64,000 bases of DNA from Codonopsis lanceolata (GCA_013146195.2 CM028377.1:61498360-61562359), one strand, 5' to 3'. Counted from the stretch's first letter, positions 25,401 to 38,049 are shown. Notes: generated by a model from the letters alone, not told the origin. Made by a program: numbers and translations.

Positions 25401-26530
25401 ATTTGAAAAGATATAAATATAATATTTAACTAAGACCAATTGCAGAAGCCAGTACAGTGAGACCATAGAAAATGCAATTTCGTGTCACAATGTTTTGGTC
25501 GATAACCTGCAGAAATTTCAGGACTACAAGTTGGAGGCAAACTTGTGAATCTGTTCATCTTAGTGGCAAGCAGTGGTGTATGTTTGTGTGTGTGCGTGCA
25601 TATACATGTATATAAAAGACATCTCTATTATATAAGCAAAAGCAAACTACAGAACATATATCCATAAATCCACACAAAGTAACATATTTCACTACACATA
25701 CACGCAGAAACATATATTTTTCTCAGTGAATCCAAATTCCAAGTATTTCAAGACAGCTACATGAATTCTTTTCTACCATTCATCTGATTAACCAAAAGCT
25801 ACCATATTCCTTCCTCCCTCACTCTCTGCTTCTTAAGGCTTCCTGCGTGTGTCAATGACAGCTTGACCAATATTCTCTCAGTTTATCTCCTATACAGGCT
25901 AGCTATACCATTTTCTATAAGTGGAAGCATTAATTCAGAATATAGGAATGCCTATTTACAAGACAGATTAAGTGCGCAGCTAATTAACAGCAAATAATGC
26001 AAACAACACAGGCACAAAGATTTTGTATATATCTAGTGACTAAGACATATCAGGCGTGGATACAAAAAATACTGAAGTTAGGAGTTACTAATAAGATATA
26101 GTTCACCATCTTAGAAGGGGAATTTTGAGATACAACTCTTACCTCTCCTTGATGAAGTTCCATATTCATCTGCACTGATTTCCTGTATTGTTGGGGGCGT
26201 CCACTGCTGGGCTGGAGAGAAGTCGGATGGACTACTAAAATATGGGGCAACACCATCAGATGCAGAATGTTGGTGATTGGGAAGATAGTTTCCTCTTAAC
26301 CAACTTCTACTTTCTCTACTGTTTGATGATGTGGATGAGCCATATAATTGACTACCCTCTTGTGAACCAAATGATGGTCCTTCAGACTGGAAACGGAAAT
26401 CCCATCTTGGTGGGGGAGGTGAGAAACTTGTATTGGTTCTCCAGTAGGGCTCATGTGGACCCATGGACCACTCCCTGCTGGCTGCATTGGAGCCATGTGG
26501 CCTGGCAGCCACACAACAAAGCGACCCCGT
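19437..26530 (-). CDS. RING-H2 E3 ubiquitin ligase (MGSLCC family), start codon reads ACG
   Basis: Three coding exons: 26143-26530, 20361-20395 and 19437-20276 (stop TGA), 1263 bp in phase, 420 residues. The middle of the protein is Ser-rich. A RING-H2 domain has C248-x2-C251, C280-x-H282-x2-H285-x2-C288 and C303-x2-C306, so it should bind two zincs and recruit an E2 enzyme. Relatives I recall from Arabidopsis (for example At5g18260) begin MGSLCCVAA, a myristoylation/palmitoylation-type end. Here the same residues follow ACG at 26528-26530, not ATG. No in-frame ATG lies upstream in the exon or the probable leader. The next in-frame ATG is codon 23 (26464) and would lose the lipid-anchor motif. 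Upstream, a 5' leader exon ends at 28015 (donor GTAAGC), with an acceptor TAG just before 26535. The 5.7-kb intron carries a SINE, an hAT-like and a MULE-like element. Family identity is firm; the start is unresolved. Confidence 0.85.
20277..20360 (-). other. 84-bp in-frame RING intron
   Basis: Short intron with GTAATG donor and TTTTTTGCAG acceptor. Its length is a multiple of three and it has no stop in the gene's frame, so retention would add 28 residues without breaking the protein. The homologue pattern (SFSPAMEG joined to ISATHDS) supports splicing. The same intron is at 2104-2187 in copy A. Confidence 0.75.
21525..21635 (-). mobile_element. tRNA-derived SINE (copy B)
   Basis: Same insertion as 3343-3453, with its 14-bp duplication GTTTTATATTTATT at 21511-21524 and 21636-21649. 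Its presence in both copies places the insertion before the two haplotypes or copies diverged. Confidence 0.8.
22788..23694. mobile_element. Non-autonomous hAT-like transposon (copy B)
   Basis: Same element as 4605-5509, with target duplication CATATCAA at 22780-22787 and 23695-23702. The right end is more complete here (GCAGGGCCGGCCATG), showing that the copy A right end lost a G. Confidence 0.8.
23966..25295. mobile_element. MULE-like element with unidentified cargo (copy B)
   Basis: Same element as 5781-7083. It retains a TAATGGCCACTGTACTC segment in the left inverted repeat that is partly deleted in copy A, so this copy is nearer the original. Small indels in the purine-rich interior change the reading frames between the copies, so the cargo is not under coding constraint. 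Confidence 0.6.
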
Positions 26531-28150
26531 TTTAGCTATGTTTTAGAAAACTCAATATAAAAATTACTCCACGCTTCCTCAAACCCTACCAATCTGGGTG
26601 ATGTCCAAGGCAAAAAAATGACGCGATGTTCTCAAAATAGAGAAAACAAAATGTTGAGACAAGTTCCTTCAGCTAAACCCACATCTTTTTTTTTTGATAA
26701 ACCCGCATCTTATTGAATCACACCGATATAAGATACTATAAGTTTCTCCTGACTTAGACACTAGCTTCAGCCAGAATGAAACTAGCTAGCACGAGCAATC
26801 CACAACTGCCAATAGGCATTTCATTACACAGGTGACATAAGCATTGGTTCAAAATGCACAAATTAAAAACCATGAACTCTGCCTCTGTGTTGAATGATTC
26901 TCTATGTCAAAGTCTGTTTATGAAATCACAGTAAGCCCTGGAATCAAAAGAAAAACACAAATCTATTTAGACCATTACTCAAAACCCAAATCCATTGCTG
27001 TACCAAAGATTTGGCAGAAAAAATAAATAAGAAGGATAAAACATGGAAAAAATGCCTTCGATGAATCCTACCCAACAGTCAAGGTAATGTAATACTCCCT
27101 CCATTCCACTCATCAAGTTCATATCTATATAGCTAAATAATTTTAATAGGTGCGAAAGTACCGTTGAAAGTAATACAATCTTAATATTTATAATAATTCC
27201 CTTTTAACGGACTGTGGAACTTCCTTAAAATAAAAGGAGAACCCCTCAATTAGAAAAGAACGTGTCACATTAAATAAATAAGATCAACAGAAACTGAAGT
27301 AGAGAAAGAGTATTAAGGGTTAAGGGAATGGTCCATGTAATCATGTAACAACTTGAATGCTGAAGCATTACAAAATTTAAAGACGCAATGTCATGAATTC
27401 GGTTCAAAGCAATGTCATCACACATACCACATTCATTCAAATTAGTCTTTATTACAAATGTTCGTGTTAGTTTTGGTCTTCCTTCCCCATACGTCTAAGT
27501 CTAATTAATATTGATACACTCATTATACTAAGCGACCTACTTTGTATGTCTCCAAATCATCTTAAGAGATTTTCTCTCATTTTATCCACTATTGGGTCGA
27601 ATTTTACTTTCAAGAGATGACAAAAATAAAAATAAAAATAAAGTTTAAATGGAATTAACGAAGTTTCTCATATGCTTAAAAACATTAGGTCAAGCAAAAC
27701 GGCGGTAATTGAAGTCGAATATAATGTCAGCTGATCATATAACAGGGACCATTCAACATATTTTCTCCCAATCATTAGAATCATAAGTTCTCACAAAATT
27801 AAAGAGCTGTGTCCAAAACCCTTAACACGAATATTTACTAAAATTGAGTAAATAATAAGCTCGCATAGTCAGCCGACAATTGAAGAGCAACAACGGAATA
27901 GGAATGCAAACAAATAAATCGAAGCTGAGCGAAAAAACTTAGCCCGAATTGGTAATCTAAATGCAAAATCAACACACATATATAAATATAAAGTGTGTGA
28001 GTGTGTGTGCTTACTGTGAATTGTGCGTTTGAAGAATAGCTGAAGCCGACTTGAAGGAAATGTCTGCGTGTTTAGGGGTGGGGGGTGGTGAAAGGAGAAA
28101 ACCCTAATATGACGGAGAGAGCGCCATTATTTTAATTGCCTCTCTTTGCT
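26531..28150 (-). promoter_or_regulatory. RING 5' leader intron, leader exon and probable promoter
   Basis: A probable non-coding first exon covers about 28015-28130, with splice donor at 28013-28014 and acceptor next to 26535. Its upstream part contains a short ORF (28104-28127, seven codons and a stop) starting ATG GCG, out of frame with the main ORF. A TATA-like CATAAATAAAA lies on the minus strand near 28170. The exon is inferred from splice signals and the AAACCCTAA-type leader; there is no transcript evidence. Confidence 0.45.
27095..27312. mobile_element. Degenerate Stowaway-like MITE
   Basis: Begins TA-CTCCCTCCATTCC, the common Stowaway-type terminus, and ends in a weak complement GAAACTGAAGTAGAG...GAGTA. 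It lies in the RING leader intron. The right terminus is eroded. Confidence 0.5.
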
Positions 28151-28199
28151 ATGATGCCCTTTCTGTTTGTTTTATTTATGGTCTACACTTTGTTAGTGT

Positions 28200-28984
28200 G
28201 TTGGTGTTTTCCATTTTCTATTTGGTGTCTTTCTCTTTCTTCCCTTTTTATTGGCTATACATAGACTAGTAGGCTATCTACCAAAAAAAACTAGAGAGAG
28301 AGGCTAGTAGCTCATTGCCTACATTACCACTTTCATTGGTGGAAAAAGTAATAATACTCCATGTTGGTTTAGTTTAGAGCTCCACATATTATAGTAGTAT
28401 ACTATTACCTCGACATAGTGTATTGGAATTAATAGAACGTTTTTTAAAGGAATAATTACAAGTTTTCAAATAAATCCGGACATATCTTTTAGATACAATT
28501 TTTATGCGTCACTACCCTTTTAAGAAATAATTCGGATAACACAACTCATTGTTTTGTTATACAACGAGCACATGAATACCAACCACACCATCAACTCACA
28601 AAACCCAAAGTTCTTACTAACATCACCCACCAAATAAGGATACTCTTTGTCATGACCTATTATTCATTGATCAATACAATAGTAACATCATTGATCAATA
28701 CCACATATTCATCATTGATTACTTACATTGATTACTAGGAGTTACCTGGTGGGCGACATAGTGTATTAGAATTAATCTTGTAAATGTTTTTCTTGAAATT
28801 GCAAAAGCTTGCAATGGAAAAATACTAAGCCTCAAACTTGTTGGCCAAATCATCCACCAAGTCTTTTTTCTTTTTAAACCTCCTTTTAACATTCATATCA
28901 ATATTTTCAATTAAGGCCTCCGATTGGTTGTAGATGATTACGTCAAATAATCGATGTCATAATTTACAATCACCAAACTAAATA
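28200..28984. other. AT-rich intergenic segment
   Basis: Upstream flank of the RING gene. No gene is seen; one local near-repeat of CATTGATCAATAC around 28670-28730. Confidence 0.5.
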
Positions 28985-31462
28985 CTGTAAGGGTGTCAAT
29001 TTGAGTTGTCAAACCGAACTAAACCGAATCGAACCAAGTGATGTTGTTCGATTTCCTGACTTATATGGTCTTGTTCTTTAAAAACCAAACGGTTTGGTTC
29101 GGCTCGTGGTTTGATCTAACGAGTCGAGTCGAATCGAATTGAACTAAGCCACCAAGTCAAATCGCTGAACCGAACCACCAAACCATGATTAGATCTTACT
29201 ATTTATTATCAATGTAAAATCATATCGTCTATTTTATTATATCATATTGTTATGAATAAGAATGTGCAAATATATATATTTGCATATCCCATGACATTGA
29301 TTTGTTTGTTCTCATTACACAACATGTTTCAAGAGTGACTAAAAGGAATGCGTATCGGTTAGTGGAACAACTCGCTAGAAACATTGCACAAAACCTAAGC
29401 TATGCCCTCTTTGTACATATATCAAGTTTATGTCCTACCAACTATTGACAAACACTCAAACATTGAATTAACTTGACAAGTGTCAACTTCACCAGATATG
29501 ACTCAAGCGGATATCATAAAAGCAACTATGTCATGCTCCATAAATATCTATTGTTTTAGTTATACTGAGCTCATAGAAAAGAAACAAGCTCATCTCCACA
29601 CATTGAAGTTTACGAAGATTTACAAATGATTCTTAAGCAGTTCTTCTTGACGGCTACGATATTCACATCAAAGTGTGTGCCTTCATTAATATCCATAGGG
29701 AATTTCCTCTTATGTGTTTGGTCTTGTTCTGCAAGACACATTTCATCAAAGACCAACTACATTGTGTTTATCACAACTCAGGTCTAAACGTCTTGTCACA
29801 CCAATCAGCCTGACCTTCTGACAAAATAAAGACAAAATCTTCATGAAGACTTTTAATCAACAACACATATAATTCATCCCAATGCATTGAATACCGAACA
29901 CTCAAATGGTTAGAAGTTCATCCAAAGTTTAAACAAATCTATTGTTTTCTCAATTTATAAAAGAAACCTCACATCCCTCTCATGTGTGTGGGAAAGTGGT
30001 GCAAGTGTGAACTTACACTAATGTTCCTGCGTACATGCATAACCTAACGAAACACCAAAAAAGTAAAGAGATTAAAAAAAATCCAAAGGCAAGAAAACAA
30101 TGCTTAGTTTATAACTCACTTCTTGATTTTAGTTTTTTCCTCATTCGAAAGACTTAGTCTCTTCTGCTCATAGATTTCAAATCTACCGCTAGTGATTAAG
30201 CACCCCAACGTGAAGTTAAAGTCAAGCTAATTGAAGATGTCCATGGAAGATCTCAAGCAAATAACCCACATTGCATTCATACCAGCAAACTTGTACTCCA
30301 TCACAAGGGTTGTCGGTTGTGCAATAACGAGTCGTCACAGTTGGTCGGGTGCTTATAACTAAGTTGTTCGATTACTAGCTAATTGAACAATTTATAATAT
30401 TATCTTCTCACATGGCTCTCACCATCTCACTTATATATCCCTCTCCCTGGGGTATTTGGGATGGTAAGGGTGAGAGCTCTGATATATGTCTTCAAATTCC
30501 CCTGGCTTATTTTCCATGAAAGCCCGCATGTATAGCTAAGTTCGAGAGTATATGTTGATGTACTAAGCATGTTCATCATTTTATGAACCTCTACTGAATT
30601 ATAATATTTTTTTTTAAATCTACATTCATAATTTACTTATCTTCTCTCCTTATTCTTGTTTTATTTCATATAGTACTTTGCTCATGGAATATATGTATGC
30701 ATCGGATGAAGATAAAAGTATATTGTTGCTATATTTAGATCATTCTATTTACAATCACTTTAATCTCCAATGTTATATTTGTTATTTGTTGTAGCACATT
30801 TGTTGTAGATGTTACATTTGAATTGCTACACAAGAAAAATCAGTCTTATCTTGTAATCGTGCGTAAGAGAAGGATAATGTTGTTAATGATGGTGATATAT
30901 GTAGTCTATACGATGAGCATATCATAGAGACCAACAAAAAAACAAAGACTTTCATATACCTTTAGTATTTTCAATTTCTTGTATCGTTTTAAATCTAGAT
31001 GATTTCCAGTGAGCACTTAAAATCCTTAATAAGTGCATCGTCAACTTATTCACAACATCGACTCCCCTCAAACTCTAATTATCACGTACTTTATGTGTGG
31101 TCATTTATTAAAAAAAGGTTAAAATATAAATTTATGAGACAATAAGAAAACATCAAAATGCTACTTCTTTGTATTATATGTGTTTCTATTGGATTTTTGT
31201 TTGTTAGTTTTTTTTATTAAAATATATTGGATTACTTTAAAGTTAAAAGCTTAGAAATCTTTAAAAAATCAATCCAGACCGCAAAACCCGATCACCAAGC
31301 CGAGACCGATTCGAATCAAGTCGAACCATCGTGATTTGGTTTGATTTGGTTCGAAACTTCAAATGGTTTAGCTCAATTTAATTTTTTTTACGAGCCGATG
31401 ACCTACTATTCAACTCATATAATGTTTCAAGTCAAACCAAACCAAACGATTTACACCCCCAT
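28985..31462. mobile_element. Non-autonomous hAT-like element with GAACCGAA repeats
   Basis: The ends form short inverted repeats: left AAGGGTGTCAATTTG, right CGATTTACACCCCCAT. Just inside both ends are long stretches of alternating AACCGAA/TTGGTTC motifs in inverted orientation (28997-29190 and 31265-31450). Flanking 8-mers TAAATACT and TAAATAGT match at 7 of 8, possibly a decayed hAT duplication. No transposase is visible inside. A related but diverged portion recurs in contig 3 as part of block II. Confidence 0.5.
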
Positions 31463-31612
31463 TAAATAGTCGTGAATTGGAAAATAGCCCAGTCAATGAA
31501 GGCATAACTTTGAACTAATACATTACTTAAAGAGAAATACACACCAAAATATTGAAGAATATAATCATCAATGCATTGATGAGATAAGGGACAACATTTA
31601 AATACTTAATTA

Positions 31613-31790
31613 CTCCCTCCATTCCAAAGAAATAGTTCACTATTCTATTTTGAGATGTTTCGCTTAAAGAGTTCACTTAAAAAAATTAAGACATAAATAT
31701 GTTATTTTATTATTAATGAGCTACTAAAAATATCATTTAAAAAAAACAATAATAACTTTTAAACGAGAACTCTTTGACCAGAACGGAGAG
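31613..31790. mobile_element. Stowaway-like MITE, eroded right end
   Basis: Begins TA-CTCCCTCCATTCC. It is related along its length to the MITE at 33450-33629 (shared TTTTGAGATGTTTC and AAAGAGTTCACTT blocks) and ends GAACGGAGAGT. Confidence 0.7.
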
Positions 31791-32365
31791 TGTATATGTT
31801 TTCTTTGTATAAACATGTGCCGTGTCATTGTAGGATTGTACCTTGTGATTACAAATTATACCTTGTTCTTATAAAAGGTTTTTCTTACTGCAACAAGACT
31901 TAAGCATGCAACCACTTGCCAGTAACCAGTAATGGGTCTATACAAGTGTTGATAAGTTTAAAATCATATAAATCTAACAGGTTTGGTTTGTCAAAAACAT
32001 AAAATAAAACGACACCTCAAAAGGAAGGGGTTTTAAAAAATGTAACTTTTGGAAAAGAAAGGGGCAGGCAAGTGTGGCATAAAAAGCAATAAAGTGACTA
32101 GCGAAATTTGGTCAACAAAAGCATGGACAATGTATCCAAAAAGATGAACCAATGTGTATTATATCATATACACCAACATTATTTTACAGATGAGAAGCAG
32201 GTAATCACATTCTGAAAAATAGTTCATTTTGGACATAGCAAGCCCAACAATTCTGAAGAACTCAGAAGAGGTCCCGATATCAAGTTGCAGAGTGCTTCAT
32301 TACTTTCAATTCAACCATGTCTTGATCTCAAGTTCTTCTGGCTATTTGAAGTTGCAATGTTGGCG

Positions 32366-33857
32366 CTACTTATAAGCTATTCCGTAGGCATGAGGGTTAA
32401 TGAGTGAGGCAGCTGAAAGGAAGGCCGAGTTAATATCAACACTTGAAAACCCGGCTGCAGATATATCATTTCCTGTTTTCCTAGTGAGGTGACACCCGTC
32501 AGCGATCGTCTGCTGCAGAGGATCTAAAACACCCTGTACAAATCTGAGAAGACTTCCATCTGCTCATTAACATGAAAAATATATCCTCAAATTAGTAAAG
32601 GGATAGGTTTAAGGGGAAGACCAAGTTTCAAAAGTAAAGAATTCCGTTTTCACTGCCTTTGGCTGCAACATGTTCCACAAATAGGTAAAGCCCGCCTGGT
32701 TTAAGCACCCTTCTCACCTCTAAGCACAAAGCACAATAAAGAAAATGTGTATTAGCTACTCGAATTTGGATATCTCTCAAAAGCCAAAAAGGGACCACAT
32801 CATGGAAAATATGTGAATGAGTAATAATCAGAGACACAACTATTGGATCCAGCTAACAATCACTCTCGGTTAGAGTATTATTAGATCTGTAAAACTAATC
32901 CATGAAACACTCCATCTCCAAAGGGAAAATTTGCAGTATTATGAATTGTCAGCAAACTTATGTGTTTGAACATACAAAAACATCGAATTATCACCAGTCA
33001 AATCTAAAACTGCTATATTATCCTGAGCATGATTTACCAAAGAGGCTCGAGACTGTTCAAAGAGAAAAGAACCTACTCATTACAAATGCTACTTTAATAT
33101 AGTTTACAAGGGATCCTCAAAATAATCAAGCAGAATCGTTATATTCAAGGATAAAGCATATATATAGGTATTAGCCTCTCGATATTAAATAAGGTTCAGC
33201 CGATGTAATTGACCAAAATAGAACAAAACTCAAAGCCACAGGAAAGTCATATACCCCGAAGTGTCTTATCAACATCCTGAACTGAACAAAGTACAAGTGT
33301 TCCAACAACTGCATCCATGGAAGCATCACCCAATGGCAATGCTTCTGCAACCTGCATAAAATTGCTCGACTTCAATTTTCTAGTTTCACATAAGAAAGTA
33401 TCTCGATTAAGAAACGCTAATTATCAAAGAATCAACCAAGAAAATAATACTCCCTCCGTTCCGGGCAAAGAGTCCCTACTATTCTATTTTGGGATGTTTC
33501 ACTTAAAGAGTTCACTTTCAAAAATTAAGGCATAAAAGTGTCATTTTATTACTAAGGAGCTACTAAAAGTTTCATTTTCTTAAAAAAATTATGACTTTCA
33601 AACGGGACTCTTTGCTCGAACGGAGGGAGTATACCTGAAACTGTTTCAAGAAAAATTAGGAAAAGTACATCTTTGATGAATCCGGAAATGTATCTCACCA
33701 CATTCACTTCACAAGTCATTAACTAAAGTTGACCGACATCTTCAATAATCTACGTGACAGCTGGTTTCTTCACCTAACGCCAATTCTCTTTTCCAAATTA
33801 AATTTACAATCAATCTATTAGAAAAACAATCACCTCGCCAATGGAGCTATCAAAATA

Positions 33858-33909
<52 letters not shown>

Positions 33910-36900
33910 TATTTTTTGATCCCCCATGAGATGTCCCCATACCATCATACCACATTGGGTCGGAGACAAATCCCCGCTCGCGGTACTATATATTATGTTA
34001 CGATATATGCAGACAGCTTTCGGAACCTTCATATGAATAATAGCATCATGGAAAATTGGAGACTTACGCTCAAAAAGGCAAGGTCATCTATACATCGCAT
34101 CAGCGAACCTCACTGCGTCATAACTATGTGTTCATAGCCAGAGTGCAACATTACCCTTTGCAACTTCAGTTTCCCACTGGAAGATTTTTCAGCCTGAACA
34201 GGCAGACGGATTGGAGAATTTAAAACATTCCAAACAATATATGCTCCCAGTCCAAAAAAAAGGTCCTATTTGACAAGTGAAACTTTTTAAGATTATATTT
34301 TTGCTTCTATATATTTCCTATAATGTGCACTAACATGGCAAAAAAAATTTGTGTGAAATGTATTTGATTTTTTTTTTCTAGGAAATATATATATTTTTAA
34401 AATATAGTGGAAGTTTATATGTTAAATTTTAAAATGGAACTATCTTTTTGGGACAGAGCGTGTATTTTGGGGTATGAGCACAAGTGTTAAGCTGAGTGTG
34501 TGGAATACAAGAATAACTGAATCTTATCTTGAGATATTAGAGGCAATGGTAACACTCAGGAACTCAGGAAATAAAGTTCATAGGTTTGAAAAATAGACCA
34601 ATTAGAAGTGCTACTGAGGAGTCATATGATATAAGATGAAAATCCTTGGGTCAGCAAAGACGAATCCATTCTAGTCATTCAATTCGACCAATGCAAGGTC
34701 ATCCAAATCACACTCATTCATATCCTTCTTTATTATTGATGTTCACCTTGGTTTTGGTCTTCCCCTTTCTTTAGCCTTGTTGTTGACATTGATACTATCA
34801 CACTTCTAACGGGTGCAGTTAGTGGTCTATGTTGTGTGTGTACAAGTTATCTAAAGTAATTTTTTCTCTCTTCTTATCTTCCTATTGAGGCGACTTTTAC
34901 CATCTTAGTTAAGATGGCGTAGTGGCATCCAAAGGTCAACCCTGATATGGCATGTTGAATTGTTAAGGGTTCAAGTATTAATGATAATGAAGACTTGAGG
35001 CAGGCATGCACAAACCAGCTGAAAACGATCTAGAAATGATAGAAACAACTTGTCAGAAGAATGAAGGTATGAGCTTTATTTTATTTTATTATCCTGAGGG
35101 CAGTGGTAACTGGGAAGCATTCAAGCATGAATATTCCTGCTACGAGCTAATGAATAGCATATTGAGCCAGATCCACTTAGCAATAAGACAGCAAGAGATG
35201 TGCTAGTAATGTCATTATTTTTCCTCCTATAGCTAAGAAAGTTATGAAAAGAGATACCTTGTTTTCAATGAAACCTCGATGATGAATATATCTAAAACAC
35301 TTATAAATATTATTAAAAATTCAAGATAATCGAATTTATAATAAAAGATACATACTGCTTGAATAAATTTAAAGTTCGTTGAAGCTAGACCTGCAGCTTC
35401 TGCTGCTACCTTAGCATACTTCTCCATCTTCCTATTTGGATCCACCCCAAACACAGTGAGATCATTATCAACTCCATAATATTTGAGATTAGGACCCGTC
35501 CCAATACCGATCTCCAAGATTTTCTTTGCATTTCCTCTCAATTTAGCAAACAACTGTGACTTATAACCTGCAATCTTACCAAGGAACAGACAGATTAGAG
35601 ATTCAGATTATTCAAAAACATTCTGTGCACCATACCAACTTCTTATCAATCAACTGCTGAGTTTCTCTCAACCGAGGCCAAGTACGTTACTTACCTCAGC
35701 CTCGTATGATCTCATGCTTTTGTCCATAGCTGATGCATAAAACTCCTCATACCAATCTGGTCTTGGAGGGTGAACTCTGTTTAACATAGCCTTCAAAGAG
35801 CATGCATGTATATCAATTTCATGAACATTTAATGACTTCTAGGTCCATAATTATTACAAAAACAGTATGCTCACACTACTCCAGGAAAAGACACAAGCAT
35901 AGGTGATAAAAGAATACAAAAAGTAGCCCAATATTATGCATTTGATTGGTTCACCGGCGAGCTCACAAGCAGGTAGTTTGATTCTAAGTAATCACATTCT
36001 AAATTAGTTAATGTATATGCATGACACATAAGCGTCAAAGTATAAGCTAATACTTTTGAATGCCTAGCAGTACTCCACAATAAAAATAGGCATTAGATGA
36101 CTTTCCGAGATCAACTTAGCATTTATCAGAACAAAGCTGGACAAGAATATATTTCTTTTGGTGTTTTCAGTGTAACTAATAATACTATTAATAATTTTGT
36201 TCTCTGTGAATTGGAAAATTGGTCAATTTTAACTCTAAAAGATTAAAACAAAGAATAATTTTTAGGGTTCATTGCCTTTTAGTCCGTAAGATATTAATAA
36301 CAAACTGGTCAAGAGAAAATTAATTGTTAAGTTTTATCTGACTATAACAGGCTTTGGTTTCGAGAAATACCGACTACATTACTCCCCAACCAAAGAATTT
36401 TTATCAATCGAGACAACATTTCTGAAGAGGCTAAAGAACGTGAAAATCCAAGAAGTCAATCTTCTCTCTGCAAAAGATACACGATCTCCACATTCCAGTA
36501 CTAACAAAAGGAAGATTTTAAGACAGGTTAATGTAGCAAGTATTATTCAATACTCAAATTCCAAGAAAATGTTTGCTAAAAGTCATACAAACATTTTTTA
36601 TAACAGAAATGAATGCAACTAATAAAGATAATAGGTGTTAAATTTCTCCCTTGATTTTTCAGTAGGACATTGTCATGCAATGATAATAGAATGGATGTTA
36701 ACACATTCAAATCATCTAAGCCTCTACATGATTTGTGTTAGTCTCATTGTTTCTTAGCCCAAAAGTTGAATTGTCCATGGACTATGTGCAACCTAGTATC
36801 TATAAAACAAACAGGAAGGTTGTTGATTGTCTGGCCTATAGTTACCTAAAAACACATATCTACTAAGAAATGAGGATCAAAGAGTGTGAGTGGGGGTGTG

Positions 36901-38049
36901 AAAAGAAAGATAGGGACTCAAATAGCGGGGATAGAAGTTTGACGAGAGTGTTTTGTGTAGACAACTCCAATGGTTAAAAATGAAAAATATTATAGTCAAT
37001 GACTCAATGAGAGCGCTTTTACACACAAAACCAATTGCTCACACTTCACATGGTATAAGTTGAGATGGCTTTTCAAGACAACTACCGTATACATATTGCT
37101 GTCAAAACATGGAGGGTATATGTCCAATTATTATAAATATTTTATTAAAGCATTTCTACCTCTTTAAAAAAATCAAAAAGTTTGTTTTTATCCCGTCTTA
37201 TTCTTAAATTATTTGTCATCTCCCTCAACAATTATGTGGATAATTTCAAAACTAAATCAATTAGAATCTTGTCTAACCTACTCCCATTTATGAACAAAGC
37301 AAACTCTTTTTAAATTAAAAAATCAAAATCATTAACAAAACTAACCATTTTACCTTTGCAGATCAAACTATTTTGAAGAAAGAACTTATATTATCTACTC
37401 CTACTCTCTCTCTCTCTCTCTAATATTCATTTAATAGGATATAAATGAATTATATCCTCTTAAATAACCAAAAAAAAATTGAATGGAAGAGTGTCGGAAG
37501 GGGCATTAATCCGACTACAAAAGCTAGCTCGATTGGTAAATGGTAATGTACCAATTCTTCGTTTAATGCTAGACATTCGACATGGTTTGTTCAGGTGAAG
37601 AGGGGTCAGTGGATAAGGAAAAAGACAACCCAGTCATCACTTTTATATATGAAAAAATACTACGGCTACAAGAAAGAAAATCAATAAATCCAATTTGTGT
37701 GGGATCGATGAAGTGATTGCTAAATTAGCATTTACTATGTTCATACCATCGGTATGGGATCATCGTCAGGAAGTGAAATTAAAGCATTTGAGGGGTAAAC
37801 TGGGAATAAAGCTGTTCCGACAGTTGCCACGAACTGTCTTCTCCGGCTTGTGCAGGAGCAGCTAATGCAAGATGACGTCAATTCGGGGAGGCTATGCTTT
37901 GTTTCTTCTTCAAAGCGCAAAGAATCCGAATTCGTGGCATTGATGAAGGTCGTTTTTGAAGATCTTGAAGTTGTAATTGAAGATATGTTGGGAGTGAAGG
38001 GGAGAGGTGGTATTGAAGTAAAACGATAAGCTGAATGGAGGTGCTTCAT
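32366..38049 (-). CDS. Chloroplast-type SAM-dependent methyltransferase (UbiE/METTL7-like), copy A
   Basis: Six coding exons: 37747-38049, 35695-35790, 35356-35574, 33255-33351, 32654-32719 and 32366-32559. They total 975 bp in phase, 324 residues and a TAG stop; each intron has GT/AG ends. Residues 1-75 are Ser/Thr-rich with few acidic residues, like a plastid transit peptide. A SRRRQF stretch is followed by a hydrophobic run and PSNA, resembling a twin-arginine lumen signal. SAM motif I (LEIGIGTGPN) is at about 154-163 and the acidic GVDPN of strand 2 at about 176-180. KRVLKPGG-like and LFVEH blocks follow. The pattern matches the plant family of Arabidopsis At1g69520s and human METTL7A; the substrate is unknown. 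The third intron holds a MITE and a microsatellite. Copy B differs at Phe/Cys in exon 1 and Ala/Val in exon 6. Confidence 0.88.
33450..33629. mobile_element. Stowaway-like MITE in methyltransferase intron 3
   Basis: A 180-bp element with TA target duplications (33448-33449 and 33630-33631) and inverted ends CTCCCTCCGTTC and GAACGGAGGGAG. It is also present in copy B at 48242-48423. Confidence 0.9.
33858..33909. repeat. (CT)n(AC)n(AT)n microsatellite, short allele
   Basis: Compound CT, AC and AT dinucleotide array inside methyltransferase intron 3. The corresponding array at 48655-48747 is about 40 bp longer, mostly through AT units. Confidence 0.95.

Larger units (their letters stand above)
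18240..25978. repeat. Duplicated block I, copy B (inside contig 2)
   Basis: Matches 1-7765 base for base over most of its length. The left limit is blurred by the TAA repeat. At 25978 copy A stops at the gap while this copy continues into RING exon sequence. Confidence 0.9.

Noticed and set aside
1..25978. A genuine recent tandem gene duplication
   Set aside because: Not excluded, but copy A stops exactly at a 100-N gap and block II shows the mirrored situation. Uncollapsed haplotypes explain both at once.
26690..26720. Second SINE marked by a T-run between AACCCACATCTT and AACCCGCATCTT
   Set aside because: Only the T-rich tail and a 12-bp near-repeat are visible; there is no body of an element to support it.
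32902..33102. Plus-strand 66-codon frame (and its copy at 47694-47894)
   Set aside because: It lies in an intron of the methyltransferase gene and has no conserved features.
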